This document shows positions 36,611 through 44,832 of a stretch of 64,000 bases of DNA, piece after piece. The DNA is from Bradyrhizobium barranii subsp. barranii (GTDB lineage Bacteria > Pseudomonadota > Alphaproteobacteria > Rhizobiales > Xanthobacteraceae): NCBI RefSeq assembly GCF_017565645.3, contig NZ_CP086136.1, positions 3,951,501-4,015,500 on the forward strand. The letters run 5' to 3'. Numbering within the stretch: position 1 is the stretch's first letter; each line of letters opens with the position of its first letter. The notes under the pieces are model-generated. The model ran no database searches and was not told the origin of the DNA. It saw nothing but the letters and a program-made list of their open reading frames with translations. Both the position numbers and the translations under genes were made by a program.

Positions 36611-37920
36611 TGCCGGCAGGGCTCGTCATCTCCGCGCCGGCCTCCGGCGTCGGCAAGACCACGCTGACGCTGGCGCTCGCGCGCGCCTGGCGCAATGGCG
36701 GATTGAACGTGCAGTGCTTCAAGAGCGGGCCCGATTATATCGATCCCGCCTTCCATGCCGCTGCGACGGGGCGCGCTTCCGTCAACGTCGATAGCTGGGC
36801 GATGGATCGCGGGACGATTGCTCATCTCGTCGGTCGCGGCACTAATGCCGATGTCGTGCTCGCGGAGGGCTCGATGGGCCTGTTCGACGGCGTCGCGGCG
36901 CGCGGCGTCTCCGGCACCGGCGCCACCGCCGACATTGCCGAGATGCTGGGCTGGCCGGTGCTGCTGGTGATCGATCCCTCCGGACAGGCGCAGACGGCGG
37001 CGGCGATCGCCGCAGGCCTTCGCGACTATCGAGCCGGTGTGCGCCTTGCCGGCGTGGTGCTCAACCGCGTCGCCAGCCCACGGCATGAAGATCTCGTGCG
37101 GCGTGCACTCAACGACGCCGGCATCGCCGTGTTCGGCGCGCTGCCGCGTCATGCCGAGATCAGCCTGCCGAAACGGCATCTCGGCCTGGTGCAGGCCGAG
37201 GAGCAGGCCGAGATCGGCAAGCTGATCGACGAAGCCGCGCGCTTCGTCGCCGAGCATGTCGATCTCGATGCGGTGCTGCGATCGGCAGCAAGCTGGTCGC
37301 CGCAACCGGCGGTAAACGGCATGAACGTGACGCCGCCCGGGCAGCGCATTGCGTTGGCCCGCGATGCCGCGTTCTCCTTCATCTATCCGCACATGCTGGA
37401 GGCCTGGCGCGCGGCCGGCGCCGAGATCTCGACATTCTCGCCGCTTGCCGATGAAGCGCCCGACGCGAGCGCCGACGTCTGCTGGCTGCCCGGCGGCTAT
37501 CCCGAGCTGCACGCGGGGAAGATCGCGGCCAATGCCCGCTTTCGCAGTGGCTTGCGCGCGTTCGCTGACACACGGCCGGTGCACGGCGAATGCGGAGGCT
37601 ATATGGTGCTGGGAACCGCTCTGACCGACGCCGACGGCATTCGCCATGAGATGACGGGCCTGCTCGGACTGGAGACGAGCTTTGCCAAGCGCCGCATGCA
37701 TCTCGGCTATCGTCTCGCTGCGCTCGCCGCGCCGATGCCGGGCCATCAGGTCGGTGCGCGCCTGCGCGGTCATGAGTTCCACTATTCGACGATTATCGCG
37801 CAGCCCGATACGCCGCTGGCGGTCGTGCACGATGCAACAGGCGCGGTCATCGCCGAGACCGGCTCGCGGCGGGGACAAGCCACCGGCACGTTCTTCCATC
37901 TGATCGCGGAGGATCGGTGA
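36610..37920 (+). CDS. cobB: Hydrogenobyrinic/cobyrinic acid a,c-diamide synthase CobB
   Basis: CobB amidates the a and c side chains of hydrogenobyrinic acid, giving the substrate of the cobaltochelatase. The 436-residue protein has an N-terminal ATP-binding domain (SAPASGVGKTTLTLALARAW, FKSGPDYIDPAFH, LAEGSMGLFDGV). The C-terminal glutamine amidotransferase domain carries the nucleophile in VHGECGGYMVLG and the His in RGHEFHYSTI. The ATG at 36610 was preferred; the GTG at 36607 directly before it is an alternative. The frame is open upstream inside cobM but without family sequence. Overlaps cobA as GTGA. Confidence 0.94.
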   Translation: MPAGLVISAPASGVGKTTLTLALARAWRNGGLNVQCFKSGPDYIDPAFHAAATGRASVNVDSWAMDRGTIAHLVGRGTNADVVLAEGSMGLFDGVAARGVSGTGATADIAEMLGWPVLLVIDPSGQAQTAAAIAAGLRDYRAGVRLAGVVLNRVASPRHEDLVRRALNDAGIAVFGALPRHAEISLPKRHLGLVQAEEQAEIGKLIDEAARFVAEHVDLDAVLRSAASWSPQPAVNGMNVTPPGQRIALARDAAFSFIYPHMLEAWRAAGAEISTFSPLADEAPDASADVCWLPGGYPELHAGKIAANARFRSGLRAFADTRPVHGECGGYMVLGTALTDADGIRHEMTGLLGLETSFAKRRMHLGYRLAALAAPMPGHQVGARLRGHEFHYSTIIAQPDTPLAVVHDATGAVIAETGSRRGQATGTFFHLIAEDR

Positions 37921-38648
37921 GCGGTTTTGTCACTTTCATCTCGGCCGGCCCCGGCGACCCCGAGCTCCTCACGCTCAAAGGCGCCGCGCGGCTGCGCGAT
38001 GCCGACGTCGTGCTCTATGACGACCTCGCCTCCGGCGCGATCCTCGATCTGGCCCGGCCCGGCGCCAATCTCGTCGCGGTCGGGAAGCGGGCAGGGCGGC
38101 CCTCGACCAAGCAGCACCACGTCAACCGCCTGCTGATCGACTACGCCGCGGCCGGCGTCCGTGTGGTGCGGCTGAAATCGGGCGATGCCGGTATCTTTGG
38201 CCGGCTCGAGGAGGAGCTGGAGGCGCTGCGCGAAGCCGGCATCGGCTACGAGATCATTCCCGGAATCACCTCGGCCTGTGTCGCCGCCGCGCAAGCCGGC
38301 ATTCCCCTGACCCGGCGCCACACGTCGCGCCGGGTGCAGTTCGTGACCGGGGCCGATGTCACCGGCGAGCTGCCGCAGAATTTGAACTGGGCGGCGCTGG
38401 CGGATCCCGAAGCGACCACCGTGGTCTATATGGGCCGGCGCACCTTTCCGGCGCTTGTCGCAAAATTGATCGAGCACGGCCTCGCGCCGGATACCCCGGC
38501 GCTGTTCGCCGAATCCCTCGGTCGTCCCGACGAGCGGCTGGTCCGCACCACCATTGCCGAGCTGGCCGAACAGCTTGCGCGGGGCGGCGCCGCCTCGACG
38601 GCTGCCGTGATCCTGTTCGGCGCGCTGGCGGGCGATTATCCGTCATGA
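37917..38648 (+). CDS. cobA: Uroporphyrinogen-III C-methyltransferase CobA
   Basis: CobA is the SAM-dependent enzyme that makes precorrin-2, the branch point from heme. The 243-residue single-domain form (no CysG dehydrogenase part) fits a dedicated cobalamin role. Landmarks are FISAGPGDPELLTLKGAARLRDADVVLYDDLAS, VGKRAGRPSTKQHHVNRLL, VVRLKSGDAGIFGRLEEELEAL and EIIPGITSACVAAAQAGIPLTRR. In these enzymes SGDP is usual where SGDA is seen here. The start is GTG at 37917, overlapping the cobB stop. It is the last gene of this block. An imperfect stem (CCCTTCGCC with GGCGAAAGGG, about 38660-38695) lies just downstream and may limit read-through. Confidence 0.93.
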   Translation: MSGFVTFISAGPGDPELLTLKGAARLRDADVVLYDDLASGAILDLARPGANLVAVGKRAGRPSTKQHHVNRLLIDYAAAGVRVVRLKSGDAGIFGRLEEELEALREAGIGYEIIPGITSACVAAAQAGIPLTRRHTSRRVQFVTGADVTGELPQNLNWAALADPEATTVVYMGRRTFPALVAKLIEHGLAPDTPALFAESLGRPDERLVRTTIAELAEQLARGGAASTAAVILFGALAGDYPS

Positions 38649-38699
38649 CCGTCCCGGCCGCCCTTCGCCCCTTGACGCCCGGCTGGCGAAAGGGGCACA

Positions 38700-38900
38700 C
38701 AGGAGACGCATGGTGCTCGGGGTGGTGCAAGCCGCCAGAGCATAATCGGGAATGGGGGTGGGCGGACAGTTGCGCCGCCCAAAACCCCAGCCGCCCCCGC
38801 GACTGTAAGCGGTGAGGGACTCCGATCAGCCACTGGGCCGCAAGGCCCGGGAAGGCCGGAGAACCCCAGTGAACCGCGAGCCAGGAGACCGGCCGTGCAT
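38700..38900 (+). promoter_or_regulatory. Cobalamin riboswitch 2, upstream of the CbiM-like gene
   Basis: The plus strand has the complete set of landmarks: GCATGGTGCTCGGGG (from 38708), ATCGGGAATGGGG near 38744, AGCCGCCCCCGCGACTGTAAGC (38789-38810), GCCACTG (38829-38835), CCCGGGAAGGC near 38847, and GCGAGCCAGGAGACCGGCC ending about 38894. The closing helix P1 can form between GCATGG (38708-38713) and CCGTGC (38892-38897), allowing one G-U pair. It lies 300 bases into the gap between cobA and the CbiM-like gene and fills most of that gap. Confidence 0.92.
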
Positions 38901-38914
38901 GTTTTGTGGCCAAG

Positions 38915-38940
38915 GCCGTCGGGTGTGACGGCAGGAAGGA
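38915..38940 (+). promoter_or_regulatory. Hairpin and ribosome-binding site after riboswitch 2
   Basis: GCCGTC (38915-38920) pairs with GACGGC (38927-38932), directly abutting the strong Shine-Dalgarno AGGAAGGA (38933-38940) of the ATG at 38949. The stem shares sequence (GGCCGT) with the 3' strand of riboswitch helix P1, so alternative pairing is possible. This suggests translational control, but the signal is weaker than at the other two riboswitches. Confidence 0.45.
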
Positions 38941-38948
38941 ACTGAACC

Positions 38949-39626
38949 ATGCATATCGAACCCGGAGTTGTATCGGGCGCCAAGCTCGTGTTGAGTTACG
39001 CAACCGGCATCGCCGTCGGCGGCGTTGCGCTGAAGCTCGCGGTCGAGACCGTGCGCGAGCAGGGCATCACGTCGTTCGCGGCGCGGACGCTCGCCACCAC
39101 GGGCCTCGTGTTCGTCTTCTTCGAGATCCTGCCGCACTTCCCGGTCGGCGTCTCCGAGGTGCACTTCATCCTTGGCTCGACCCTGTTCCTGCTGTTTGGG
39201 GCGGCGCCCGCGGCCTTCGGCCTTGCGTTCGGACTGTTGTTCCAGGGCATCTTCTTCGAGCCGCCCGATCTGCCGCAATTCGGCATGAACGTCACCACGC
39301 TGCTGGTGCCGCTGTTCGGGATCCAGGCGATCGCCGCGCGGATCATTGCCCGCAACGCCGCCTATGTCGATCTCAGGTATCGGCAGGCGCTGGCGCTGTC
39401 GACCACGTATCAGGCCGGCGTCATCGCCTGGGTTGCGTTCTGGGCGCTCTATGGCTCGGGCTTCGGTGCGACCAACCTCGTCAACATCGCGACCTTCGCG
39501 GCCTCCTACGCGCTCGTCATAGTGATCGAGCCGCTGGCCGACCTCGGTGTGCTGGCACTGGCAAAATCGCTGCGTGGCGTCACCGCGCCCGGTCTCGTCA
39601 CGCCGCGCCTGCACAACGCGGCTTAA
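38949..39626 (+). CDS. CbiM-like energy-coupling-factor transporter permease (predicted cobalt uptake)
   Basis: The 225-residue membrane protein has about six hydrophobic segments. It begins MHIEPGVVSGAK, which corresponds to the MHI-P-G start of CbiM whose N-terminal residues bind Co(II). The segment FPVGVSEVHFILGSTLFLLFGAAPAAFGLAFGLLFQGIFF, followed by FGMN, matches the CbiM core. It lies directly behind a cobalamin riboswitch, which supports a cobalt-uptake role under B12 repression. No CbiN, CbiQ or CbiO genes are nearby, so it is either a solitary substrate-binding unit or works with a distantly encoded energizing module. Twenty bases separate it from cobF. Confidence 0.82.
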   Translation: MHIEPGVVSGAKLVLSYATGIAVGGVALKLAVETVREQGITSFAARTLATTGLVFVFFEILPHFPVGVSEVHFILGSTLFLLFGAAPAAFGLAFGLLFQGIFFEPPDLPQFGMNVTTLLVPLFGIQAIAARIIARNAAYVDLRYRQALALSTTYQAGVIAWVAFWALYGSGFGATNLVNIATFAASYALVIVIEPLADLGVLALAKSLRGVTAPGLVTPRLHNAA

Positions 39627-39646
39627 GAGACAAAGGGGCGGCCGTC

Positions 39647-40417
39647 ATGGCCGCCCCTGAACGCGCGATGCTCACGCTCTCCCTGATAGGCATCGGTTGC
39701 GGCGATCCCGAGCAGCTCACGCGCGCCGCCGTTCAAGCCATCAACGCGGCCGATCTCATCCTGATCCCGCGCAAGGGGACGGCGAAGTCCGATCTCGCAG
39801 ATCTCAGGCGGACGATCTGCGCGGATGTGCTCACCAATCAAACGACGCGCATTGCCGAGTTCGATCTTCCCGTGCGCGATGCCGGTGAAGCGGATTATCA
39901 CAAGGGCGTGGACGATTGGCACGAGGCCGTGGCCGCGGCCTGGTCGCAGACGATCGCCAGCCATCTCGGTGATGATGGCAAAGTCGCGCTGCTGATCTGG
40001 GGCGATCCCTCACTGTATGATTCGTCGCTGCGCATTGCGCGGCGGCTCGATCCCTTGCCTGATATCGACGTCGTGCCCGGCATCACTTCGATCCAGGCGC
40101 TGTGCGCGGCGCATGCGCTGCCGCTCAACGACATCGGCGAGCCCTTCCTCGTCACGACGGGGCGCCGCTTGCGCGAGGGTGGCTGGCCGCAGGGCGTCGA
40201 TACCGTGGTGGTGATGCTCGACGGCGGCACGGCGTTCCAGTCGCTCGATCCTGCGGGGCTGCACATCTGGTGGGGCGCCTATCTCGGCATGCCCGATCAG
40301 ATCGTCATGTCGGGCGTTCTGGCCGAGATCGCCCCGCACATCGTCGCCGCGCGACAGGATGCGCGCGAACGGCATGGCTGGATCATGGACAGCTACATTC
40401 TCAAGCGCCGGCCGTAA
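39647..40417 (+). CDS. cobF: Precorrin-6A synthase (deacetylating) CobF
   Basis: CobF methylates C-1 and releases the acetyl fragment, a step specific to the aerobic pathway. The protein of 256 residues has LSLIGIGCGDPEQLTRAAVQAINAADLILIPRKG, ALLIWGDPSLYDSSLRIARRL, VPGITSIQALCAAHALPLNDIGEPFLVTTGRRL and VMLDGGTAFQ, all typical of CobF. The start at 39647 follows a GGGGCGG; an in-frame ATG at 39668 (MLTLSLIG) is an alternative that trims seven residues. It lies between the CbiM-like gene and cobT, away from the other methyltransferase genes, so its expression should follow riboswitch 2. Confidence 0.93.
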   Translation: MAAPERAMLTLSLIGIGCGDPEQLTRAAVQAINAADLILIPRKGTAKSDLADLRRTICADVLTNQTTRIAEFDLPVRDAGEADYHKGVDDWHEAVAAAWSQTIASHLGDDGKVALLIWGDPSLYDSSLRIARRLDPLPDIDVVPGITSIQALCAAHALPLNDIGEPFLVTTGRRLREGGWPQGVDTVVVMLDGGTAFQSLDPAGLHIWWGAYLGMPDQIVMSGVLAEIAPHIVAARQDARERHGWIMDSYILKRRP

Positions 40418-40427
40418 GCGAGGCAGC

Positions 40428-41480
40428 ATGCTCCCTGAATGGGTCACCCGGAAATGCCCCGATGTCTCCGCTGTCCACCGCGAGGCGGCGCTCGCGCGTC
40501 AGGCGCAACTCACAAAACCGGCCGGCGCGCTCGGCCGGCTGGAGCAGCTTGCGGTCGAGCTTGCGGGCCTGCAGGCGACCGAGCAGCCGCGCGCCGCGCG
40601 AGTGCCGATCATCGTCTTCGCCGGCGATCACGGCATCGTCGCGCAGGGCGTGTCGGCCTATCCGCAAGGAGTGACCATCGCGATGATGGCGAATTTTGCC
40701 TCGGGCGGTGCCGCGATCTCGGTGCTGGCGCGTGAGCTTGGCTCAAACCTTGAGGTCGTCGACGCCGGTACGCTGGCGCAGGAGGAGATGGCAGGAATCG
40801 TCACTGACAAGCCGCGCAGCGGCACGCGCGACTTCAGCGTGGAAGCAGCGCTCCCCCCCACGGAGCTGGCATTCGCCTTCGAAGCCGGTCAGCGCGCAGT
40901 CGCGCGCGCAGAAGCCAGCAGGCCCGATCTCCTGATCTTCGGCGAGATGGGCATCGGCAATACCACGACGTCGGCGGCGATTGCGGCGAGCCTGCTCGGC
41001 ATCAGTGCCGAGGAGATCGCGGGCTGCGGTACCGGCGTCGACGCGGCCGGCCGCGCGCACAAGGCGCGCGTGATCGACGCTGCGATCGCGCGTTACGGCG
41101 TTGCGGGCGCTTCGCCGGAACAAATTCTGTGCGCGGTCGGCGGCCTCGAGATCGCGGCGATTTGCGGCGCCATCATTGCTGCTGCGCAAGCCCGCATTCC
41201 CGTGTTGATCGATGGCTTCATCGTATCCGTGGCAGCGCTGGCGGCGGTGCGGCTGAACCCGTCGTGCCAGCCATTCCTGCTGCCGTCGCATCAATCGGCG
41301 GAGCAGGGACATCGGCTGGTGCTGCGTGCGCTGAACGTGCAGCCGTTGATCAGCCTCGATCTCAGGCTCGGCGAAGGATCGGGGGCGGCCATCGCGCTGC
41401 CGCTGGTGCGGCTCGCGTGCAGCCTTCACAACGGCATGGCGACCTTCGCGCAGGCCAACGTGCCGGATCGCCCGGCCTGA
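40428..41480 (+). CDS. cobT: Nicotinate-nucleotide--dimethylbenzimidazole phosphoribosyltransferase
   Basis: This enzyme activates dimethylbenzimidazole to alpha-ribazole phosphate (called cobU in the P. denitrificans scheme; not the chelatase CobT). The 350-residue protein has LTKPAGALGRLEQLAVELAG, VFAGDHGIVAQGVSAYPQGVT, LLIFGEMGIGNTTTSAAIAASLLG and GCGTGVDAAGRAHK. The end LDLRLGEGSGAAIALPLV contains the catalytic glutamate. The ATG at 40428 lies ten bases after cobF and follows an AGGCAG. It converges with the histidine phosphatase gene, six bases away. Confidence 0.93.
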   Translation: MLPEWVTRKCPDVSAVHREAALARQAQLTKPAGALGRLEQLAVELAGLQATEQPRAARVPIIVFAGDHGIVAQGVSAYPQGVTIAMMANFASGGAAISVLARELGSNLEVVDAGTLAQEEMAGIVTDKPRSGTRDFSVEAALPPTELAFAFEAGQRAVARAEASRPDLLIFGEMGIGNTTTSAAIAASLLGISAEEIAGCGTGVDAAGRAHKARVIDAAIARYGVAGASPEQILCAVGGLEIAAICGAIIAAAQARIPVLIDGFIVSVAALAAVRLNPSCQPFLLPSHQSAEQGHRLVLRALNVQPLISLDLRLGEGSGAAIALPLVRLACSLHNGMATFAQANVPDRPA

Positions 41481-41486
41481 TCCAGC

Positions 41487-42059
41487 TCAAGCCGCGCGCT
41501 GATTGACCGCGACGACGCGCCAGCCGGTGGCGAGCCGGTCGATCCGGGTCAGTGACAACGGATCGATCACGAAGCGCAGGGCCGCTTGTGGTGTCAGATC
41601 CAGCGCAATGCAGAGCGCGGCGCGGATGGTGCCGGAGTGAACGACGAGCGTTGCCGAGCCGGCGCCGATTTGCGCGAGACCCAGCCGGACGCGCGCGACC
41701 TGATCCTCAAAACTTTCGCCGCCCGGCGGCCGACCGTGCGCCGGATCGCTCCAGAACTGCGCATAGGTCTCCCCGCCGGTCGCAGCGAGTTCGTCATGCC
41801 GCCGGCCGGTCCAGTCGCCAAAATCCTGCTCGCCAAATTCGGGCACCAACGCGGGTTCGAGTCCCAGCGCGCGCGCCGTCTCAACCGTACGTCGCGCCGG
41901 GCTCACCAAGCTCGCAGCATCTGGCGGAAGCCTCTGCCGCAACGCCTCCAGTTGCACGCGATCGCCGAGATCGGCGGGCGCGTCGGCCGCGTGGATCGTC
42001 CCTTTGACGCCGTCGACGGGCGCATGCCGTATCAGCCAGAGGAAGGTCTCGCCTTCCAT
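41487..42059 (-). CDS. Histidine phosphatase family protein, candidate alpha-ribazole phosphatase
   Basis: The 190-residue protein is a branch 1 histidine phosphatase. The phospho-accepting His is in LIRHAPVDG (RHA in place of the more usual RHG), RRTVETARAL provides the second phosphate contact, EQDFGDWTGRRHDEL matches the family, and the second catalytic His is in LVVHSGTIRAAL. In this setting, back to back with cobT, it may dephosphorylate alpha-ribazole phosphate or cobalamin phosphate; that role is inferred from position. The start at 42059 was chosen on homology and a nearby GGAG; the frame is open further upstream through the antisense of riboswitch 3. Confidence 0.8.
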   Translation of the reverse strand: MEGETFLWLIRHAPVDGVKGTIHAADAPADLGDRVQLEALRQRLPPDAASLVSPARRTVETARALGLEPALVPEFGEQDFGDWTGRRHDELAATGGETYAQFWSDPAHGRPPGGESFEDQVARVRLGLAQIGAGSATLVVHSGTIRAALCIALDLTPQAALRFVIDPLSLTRIDRLATGWRVVAVNQRAA

Positions 42060-42142
42060 GCCTATCTCCAAGGAAGTTGGTCGCTGTGGTAATAACGTCG
42101 CAGCGGCACATTGACTCTGTCTTGTCGGTAATCCTAGATGGC

Positions 42143-42321
42143 TTTGACGGTTTCCCCGAGTGGGGATGAAAAGGGAATGCGGTGCGGGGATTTTGTCCCC
42201 AATGCCGCGGCTGCCCCCGCAACTGTAAGCGGCGAATCTTGCGTCACGAGCCACTGGGTATCTCGGTCCCGGGAAGGCGATGCAAGGTACTGACCCGCGA
42301 GCCAGGAGACCTGCCGTCAGC
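42143..42321 (+). promoter_or_regulatory. Cobalamin riboswitch 3, upstream of the TonB-dependent receptor
   Basis: Landmarks on the plus strand are TGACGG (42145-42150, 5' half of P1), AAGGGAATGCGGTGCGGGG near 42171, GCGGCTGCCCCCGCAACTGTAAGC (42206-42230), GAGCCACTGGG near 42248, CCCGGGAAGGCG near 42269, and GCGAGCCAGGAGACCTGCCGTCAGC, whose CCGTCA (42314-42319) pairs with the 5' TGACGG. It is the most canonical of the three. It lies between the divergent phosphatase gene and the receptor, and controls the receptor. Confidence 0.94.
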
Positions 42322-42395
42322 CGTGGTCACACGCGAAGATGTCGGTCGGGGAGTACAGACATTCGGCTTCATCGGAAGGCTCAAAGGCCGGAGGT

Positions 42396-42442
42396 GGGAC
42401 CTGGTTCGCTGTGACGTGCCACTGACGTCATACCGAGGTCCC
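42396..42442 (+). promoter_or_regulatory. Ribosome-binding-site hairpin after riboswitch 3
   Basis: GGGACCT (42396-42402) is perfectly complementary to AGGTCCC (42436-42442). The second strand overlaps GAGGT, the only Shine-Dalgarno-like sequence ahead of the GTG start at 42448. The stem is a likely expression platform blocking translation when the riboswitch is bound. No poly-U terminator is visible. Confidence 0.6.
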
Positions 42443-42447
42443 GAACT

Positions 42448-44820
42448 GTGTCTTCCATTCGTCTTGTACGACCGCGTTGCTTCCTGCTCGCTTCCGCCGC
42501 GCTTACTTCATTTGCAGTCGCCGATCTGCCCGCAGCGCTGGCGCAGCAGGCCCGCGAGCCGCTGCCGCCGGTCGAGGTGTCGCCCGCCCAATCCCGCAAA
42601 CCGGCAAAGCCGGCGGCCCGGGACGCGCAGAGCCCACGCCGCGCGGCATCGCGCAGGCCAGCGGCCGCATCGGCCGCGGCCAAGCCCGTCGTGCCGACCG
42701 CGGCGGCGCAGACGCCGCTCAACACCAATGTGGTTGCCGAGAGCGCCTCGCGCCTCGGCCTGACCGTGCAGGAGACACCCGCGACCGTCGAAGTCATCTC
42801 GGCCGAGACCATGCGGGAGCAGGGCTATCGCACCGTGTCGGAGGTTGCGCAGGGCGCGGTCGGTGTCACCTCCGGCGACAATCCGGCCGAGCCCGCGGCT
42901 TTCTCCATGCGTGGCTTCACCAACAGCCAGATCAACATGCTCTACAACGGCATCAAGATCGGTCCGCAGAACATGACCTCGCGGATCACGGATACGGCCA
43001 ATCTCGCAGCCGTGGAATTTTTGAAAGGTCCGGCCTCGCTGACGTCGGGCGAAGGTGCCGCCGGTGGCGCAATCAACTTGATCACGAAGCAGCCACACAC
43101 CGGACCGATCCGGAATGAAGCTGACTTTTCCTGGGATTCGCTCAACTCGTTCGGCGTCCATTACGGCTCGGGCGGCAGCACCAACGTGCAGGGGCTCGAC
43201 TACCGCTTCGACATCAGCCGCGCCTCGCTCAATGGCTTTGCCGACGACACCAATACCAAGACGTTGGATGTGTCTGGCCAGCTCAATTACCGCATCTCCG
43301 ACAGCCTCAAGATCTGGGGCGCGATCGAGTACCGGGAAGATCGCTCGAAGGCCTATTGGGGCGCACCGCTGGTACCGATCGCCTTCAGCGGCTCGCATGC
43401 GACGAGCGGCATTGTTTCGGGCAATTACGTCTCGAACTTCAACAAAACGAATCTCGGTGCGATCACGATCGACGATCGTACCTTCAACACCAATTACAAC
43501 GTTCTCGACAACCGCAACGTGGCACAAGAGGTGTGGCTGCGCGGCGGCTTCGAACTGAAGCTGGCGCCTGACCTGACGCTGAAGAGCCAAGCCTATGCCT
43601 ATGGCGCGGAGCGTACCTGGTTCAACAACGAGATCGAGGCTTTCAATGCCAGTACGGGCCTGCCCAACTCGAACATGGTCGATCGCGAGCGCTTCTATGT
43701 TGCACATAGCCAACGCCTTGTCGGCAACATTACCGACCTGATTTGGGACGCTAATATCGCAGGCTTCGACAACCGCCTGGTCACGACACTTTCGTCCAGC
43801 TATCTCGATTTCGTCAGGCCAGGCGCGGCCAACTTCCCGGACGATTACGTCTCGCTCGTCAATCCCGACCGTGGCCTTTACGGCCTGCTCACGACGCAGC
43901 AGCAGACCGCGCGCATCGACAACGAGGCGCTGTCGTTCGAGGACCGGGTGAAGCTCACGCGAACCTTCGCGCTGGTCGGCGGCCTTCGCGTCGAGCATAT
44001 CGGGCTTGACCGCAACTCGACCGACGCCGCCGGGCTGGAAAAGGCGAGCTTACCGTTCTCGAAGTCCTGGGTCCCGACGACGGGGCGTATCGGCTACACC
44101 TGGGACGCCGTGCCCGGCCTGACCTTCTTCAGCCAGTACGCGACCGGCGCGGACGTCTCGGCCAACAACATCTTCCTGCTTGGGCCAGCCCAGCCGCTCG
44201 ACCTGACGACCTCGCGCACCTATGAGACGGGCGTCAAGCATCTGTTGTGGAACAACAGGGCGGAATGGTCGTTCTCGGCCTACGATATCGAGCGCAAGAA
44301 CGTCTATGCGGCGGCTGGCGGCATGCAGCTCAACATCGCGGGACGGCAGGAGTCGAAGGGCGTCGAGCTCGCCGCGGCCGTACGCCCGATCGATCCCCTG
44401 CGGCTCTGGGGCAACATCGCCTATGTCGATGCACGCTATGCCGACTACAATTTTGCCGGTGGTTCGTTCTCCGGCAACACGCCGCCGAACGTGCCGCGTG
44501 TCGTGGCCAATGCCGGTGCGTCGTACCGGTTCTTCACGCCCTGGCCGGTGGAGCTCGGCATCACGGGCCGCTGTGTCGGCGACCGCTACAACACCGATGC
44601 CAACTTCGTGACGATGAAGGCCTACACCGTCGCCGACGTCTACGCCTTCGTCGACATCCCGAAGACGGTGTTCAACGCGGTCGACCAGGCCCGTCTGGGC
44701 TTCCGCGTGCGCAACATCACCGACAAGCGCTACGCGATCTGGGGCGATCCGTTCTATCCCGACCAGATCCTGCTCGGTGCGCCCAGGACCTATGAGCTCT
44801 CGGCCGCGTTCAAATGGTAG
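42448..44820 (+). CDS. TonB-dependent receptor under cobalamin riboswitch control
   Basis: This 790-residue outer-membrane receptor is of the siderophore-receptor type. A signal peptide (CFLLASAALTSFAVADLPAALAQQ) precedes a linker of about 60 residues rich in Ala, Pro, Lys and Arg. The plug domain follows (ETPATVEVISAETMREQGYRTVSEVAQGAVGVTS, then FSMRGFTNSQINMLYNGIKIG and FLKGPASLTSGEGAAGGAINLITKQP). A 22-strand-type barrel ends in YELSAAFKW, with the terminal aromatic residue needed for assembly. Length and plug motifs resemble ferric-siderophore receptors more than the shorter BtuB. The riboswitch implies a corrinoid or a cobalt complex as ligand. The start is a GTG at 42448. The PepSY protein follows 12 bases later. 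Confidence 0.88.
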   Translation: MSSIRLVRPRCFLLASAALTSFAVADLPAALAQQAREPLPPVEVSPAQSRKPAKPAARDAQSPRRAASRRPAAASAAAKPVVPTAAAQTPLNTNVVAESASRLGLTVQETPATVEVISAETMREQGYRTVSEVAQGAVGVTSGDNPAEPAAFSMRGFTNSQINMLYNGIKIGPQNMTSRITDTANLAAVEFLKGPASLTSGEGAAGGAINLITKQPHTGPIRNEADFSWDSLNSFGVHYGSGGSTNVQGLDYRFDISRASLNGFADDTNTKTLDVSGQLNYRISDSLKIWGAIEYREDRSKAYWGAPLVPIAFSGSHATSGIVSGNYVSNFNKTNLGAITIDDRTFNTNYNVLDNRNVAQEVWLRGGFELKLAPDLTLKSQAYAYGAERTWFNNEIEAFNASTGLPNSNMVDRERFYVAHSQRLVGNITDLIWDANIAGFDNRLVTTLSSSYLDFVRPGAANFPDDYVSLVNPDRGLYGLLTTQQQTARIDNEALSFEDRVKLTRTFALVGGLRVEHIGLDRNSTDAAGLEKASLPFSKSWVPTTGRIGYTWDAVPGLTFFSQYATGADVSANNIFLLGPAQPLDLTTSRTYETGVKHLLWNNRAEWSFSAYDIERKNVYAAAGGMQLNIAGRQESKGVELAAAVRPIDPLRLWGNIAYVDARYADYNFAGGSFSGNTPPNVPRVVANAGASYRFFTPWPVELGITGRCVGDRYNTDANFVTMKAYTVADVYAFVDIPKTVFNAVDQARLGFRVRNITDKRYAIWGDPFYPDQILLGAPRTYELSAAFKW

Positions 44821-44832
44821 GGCGCTGACCAC

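Noticed and set aside
38906..39646. Continuous plus-strand frame running through the CbiM-like gene into CobF
   Set aside because: Only the part from 39647 resembles CobF. The upstream part is a shadow frame of the CbiM-like gene, which has its own strong ribosome-binding site.
42060..42254. N-terminal extension of the histidine phosphatase up to 42254
   Set aside because: It runs antisense through riboswitch 3. The family start (ETFLWLIRH) begins at 42059 with a nearby GGAG.
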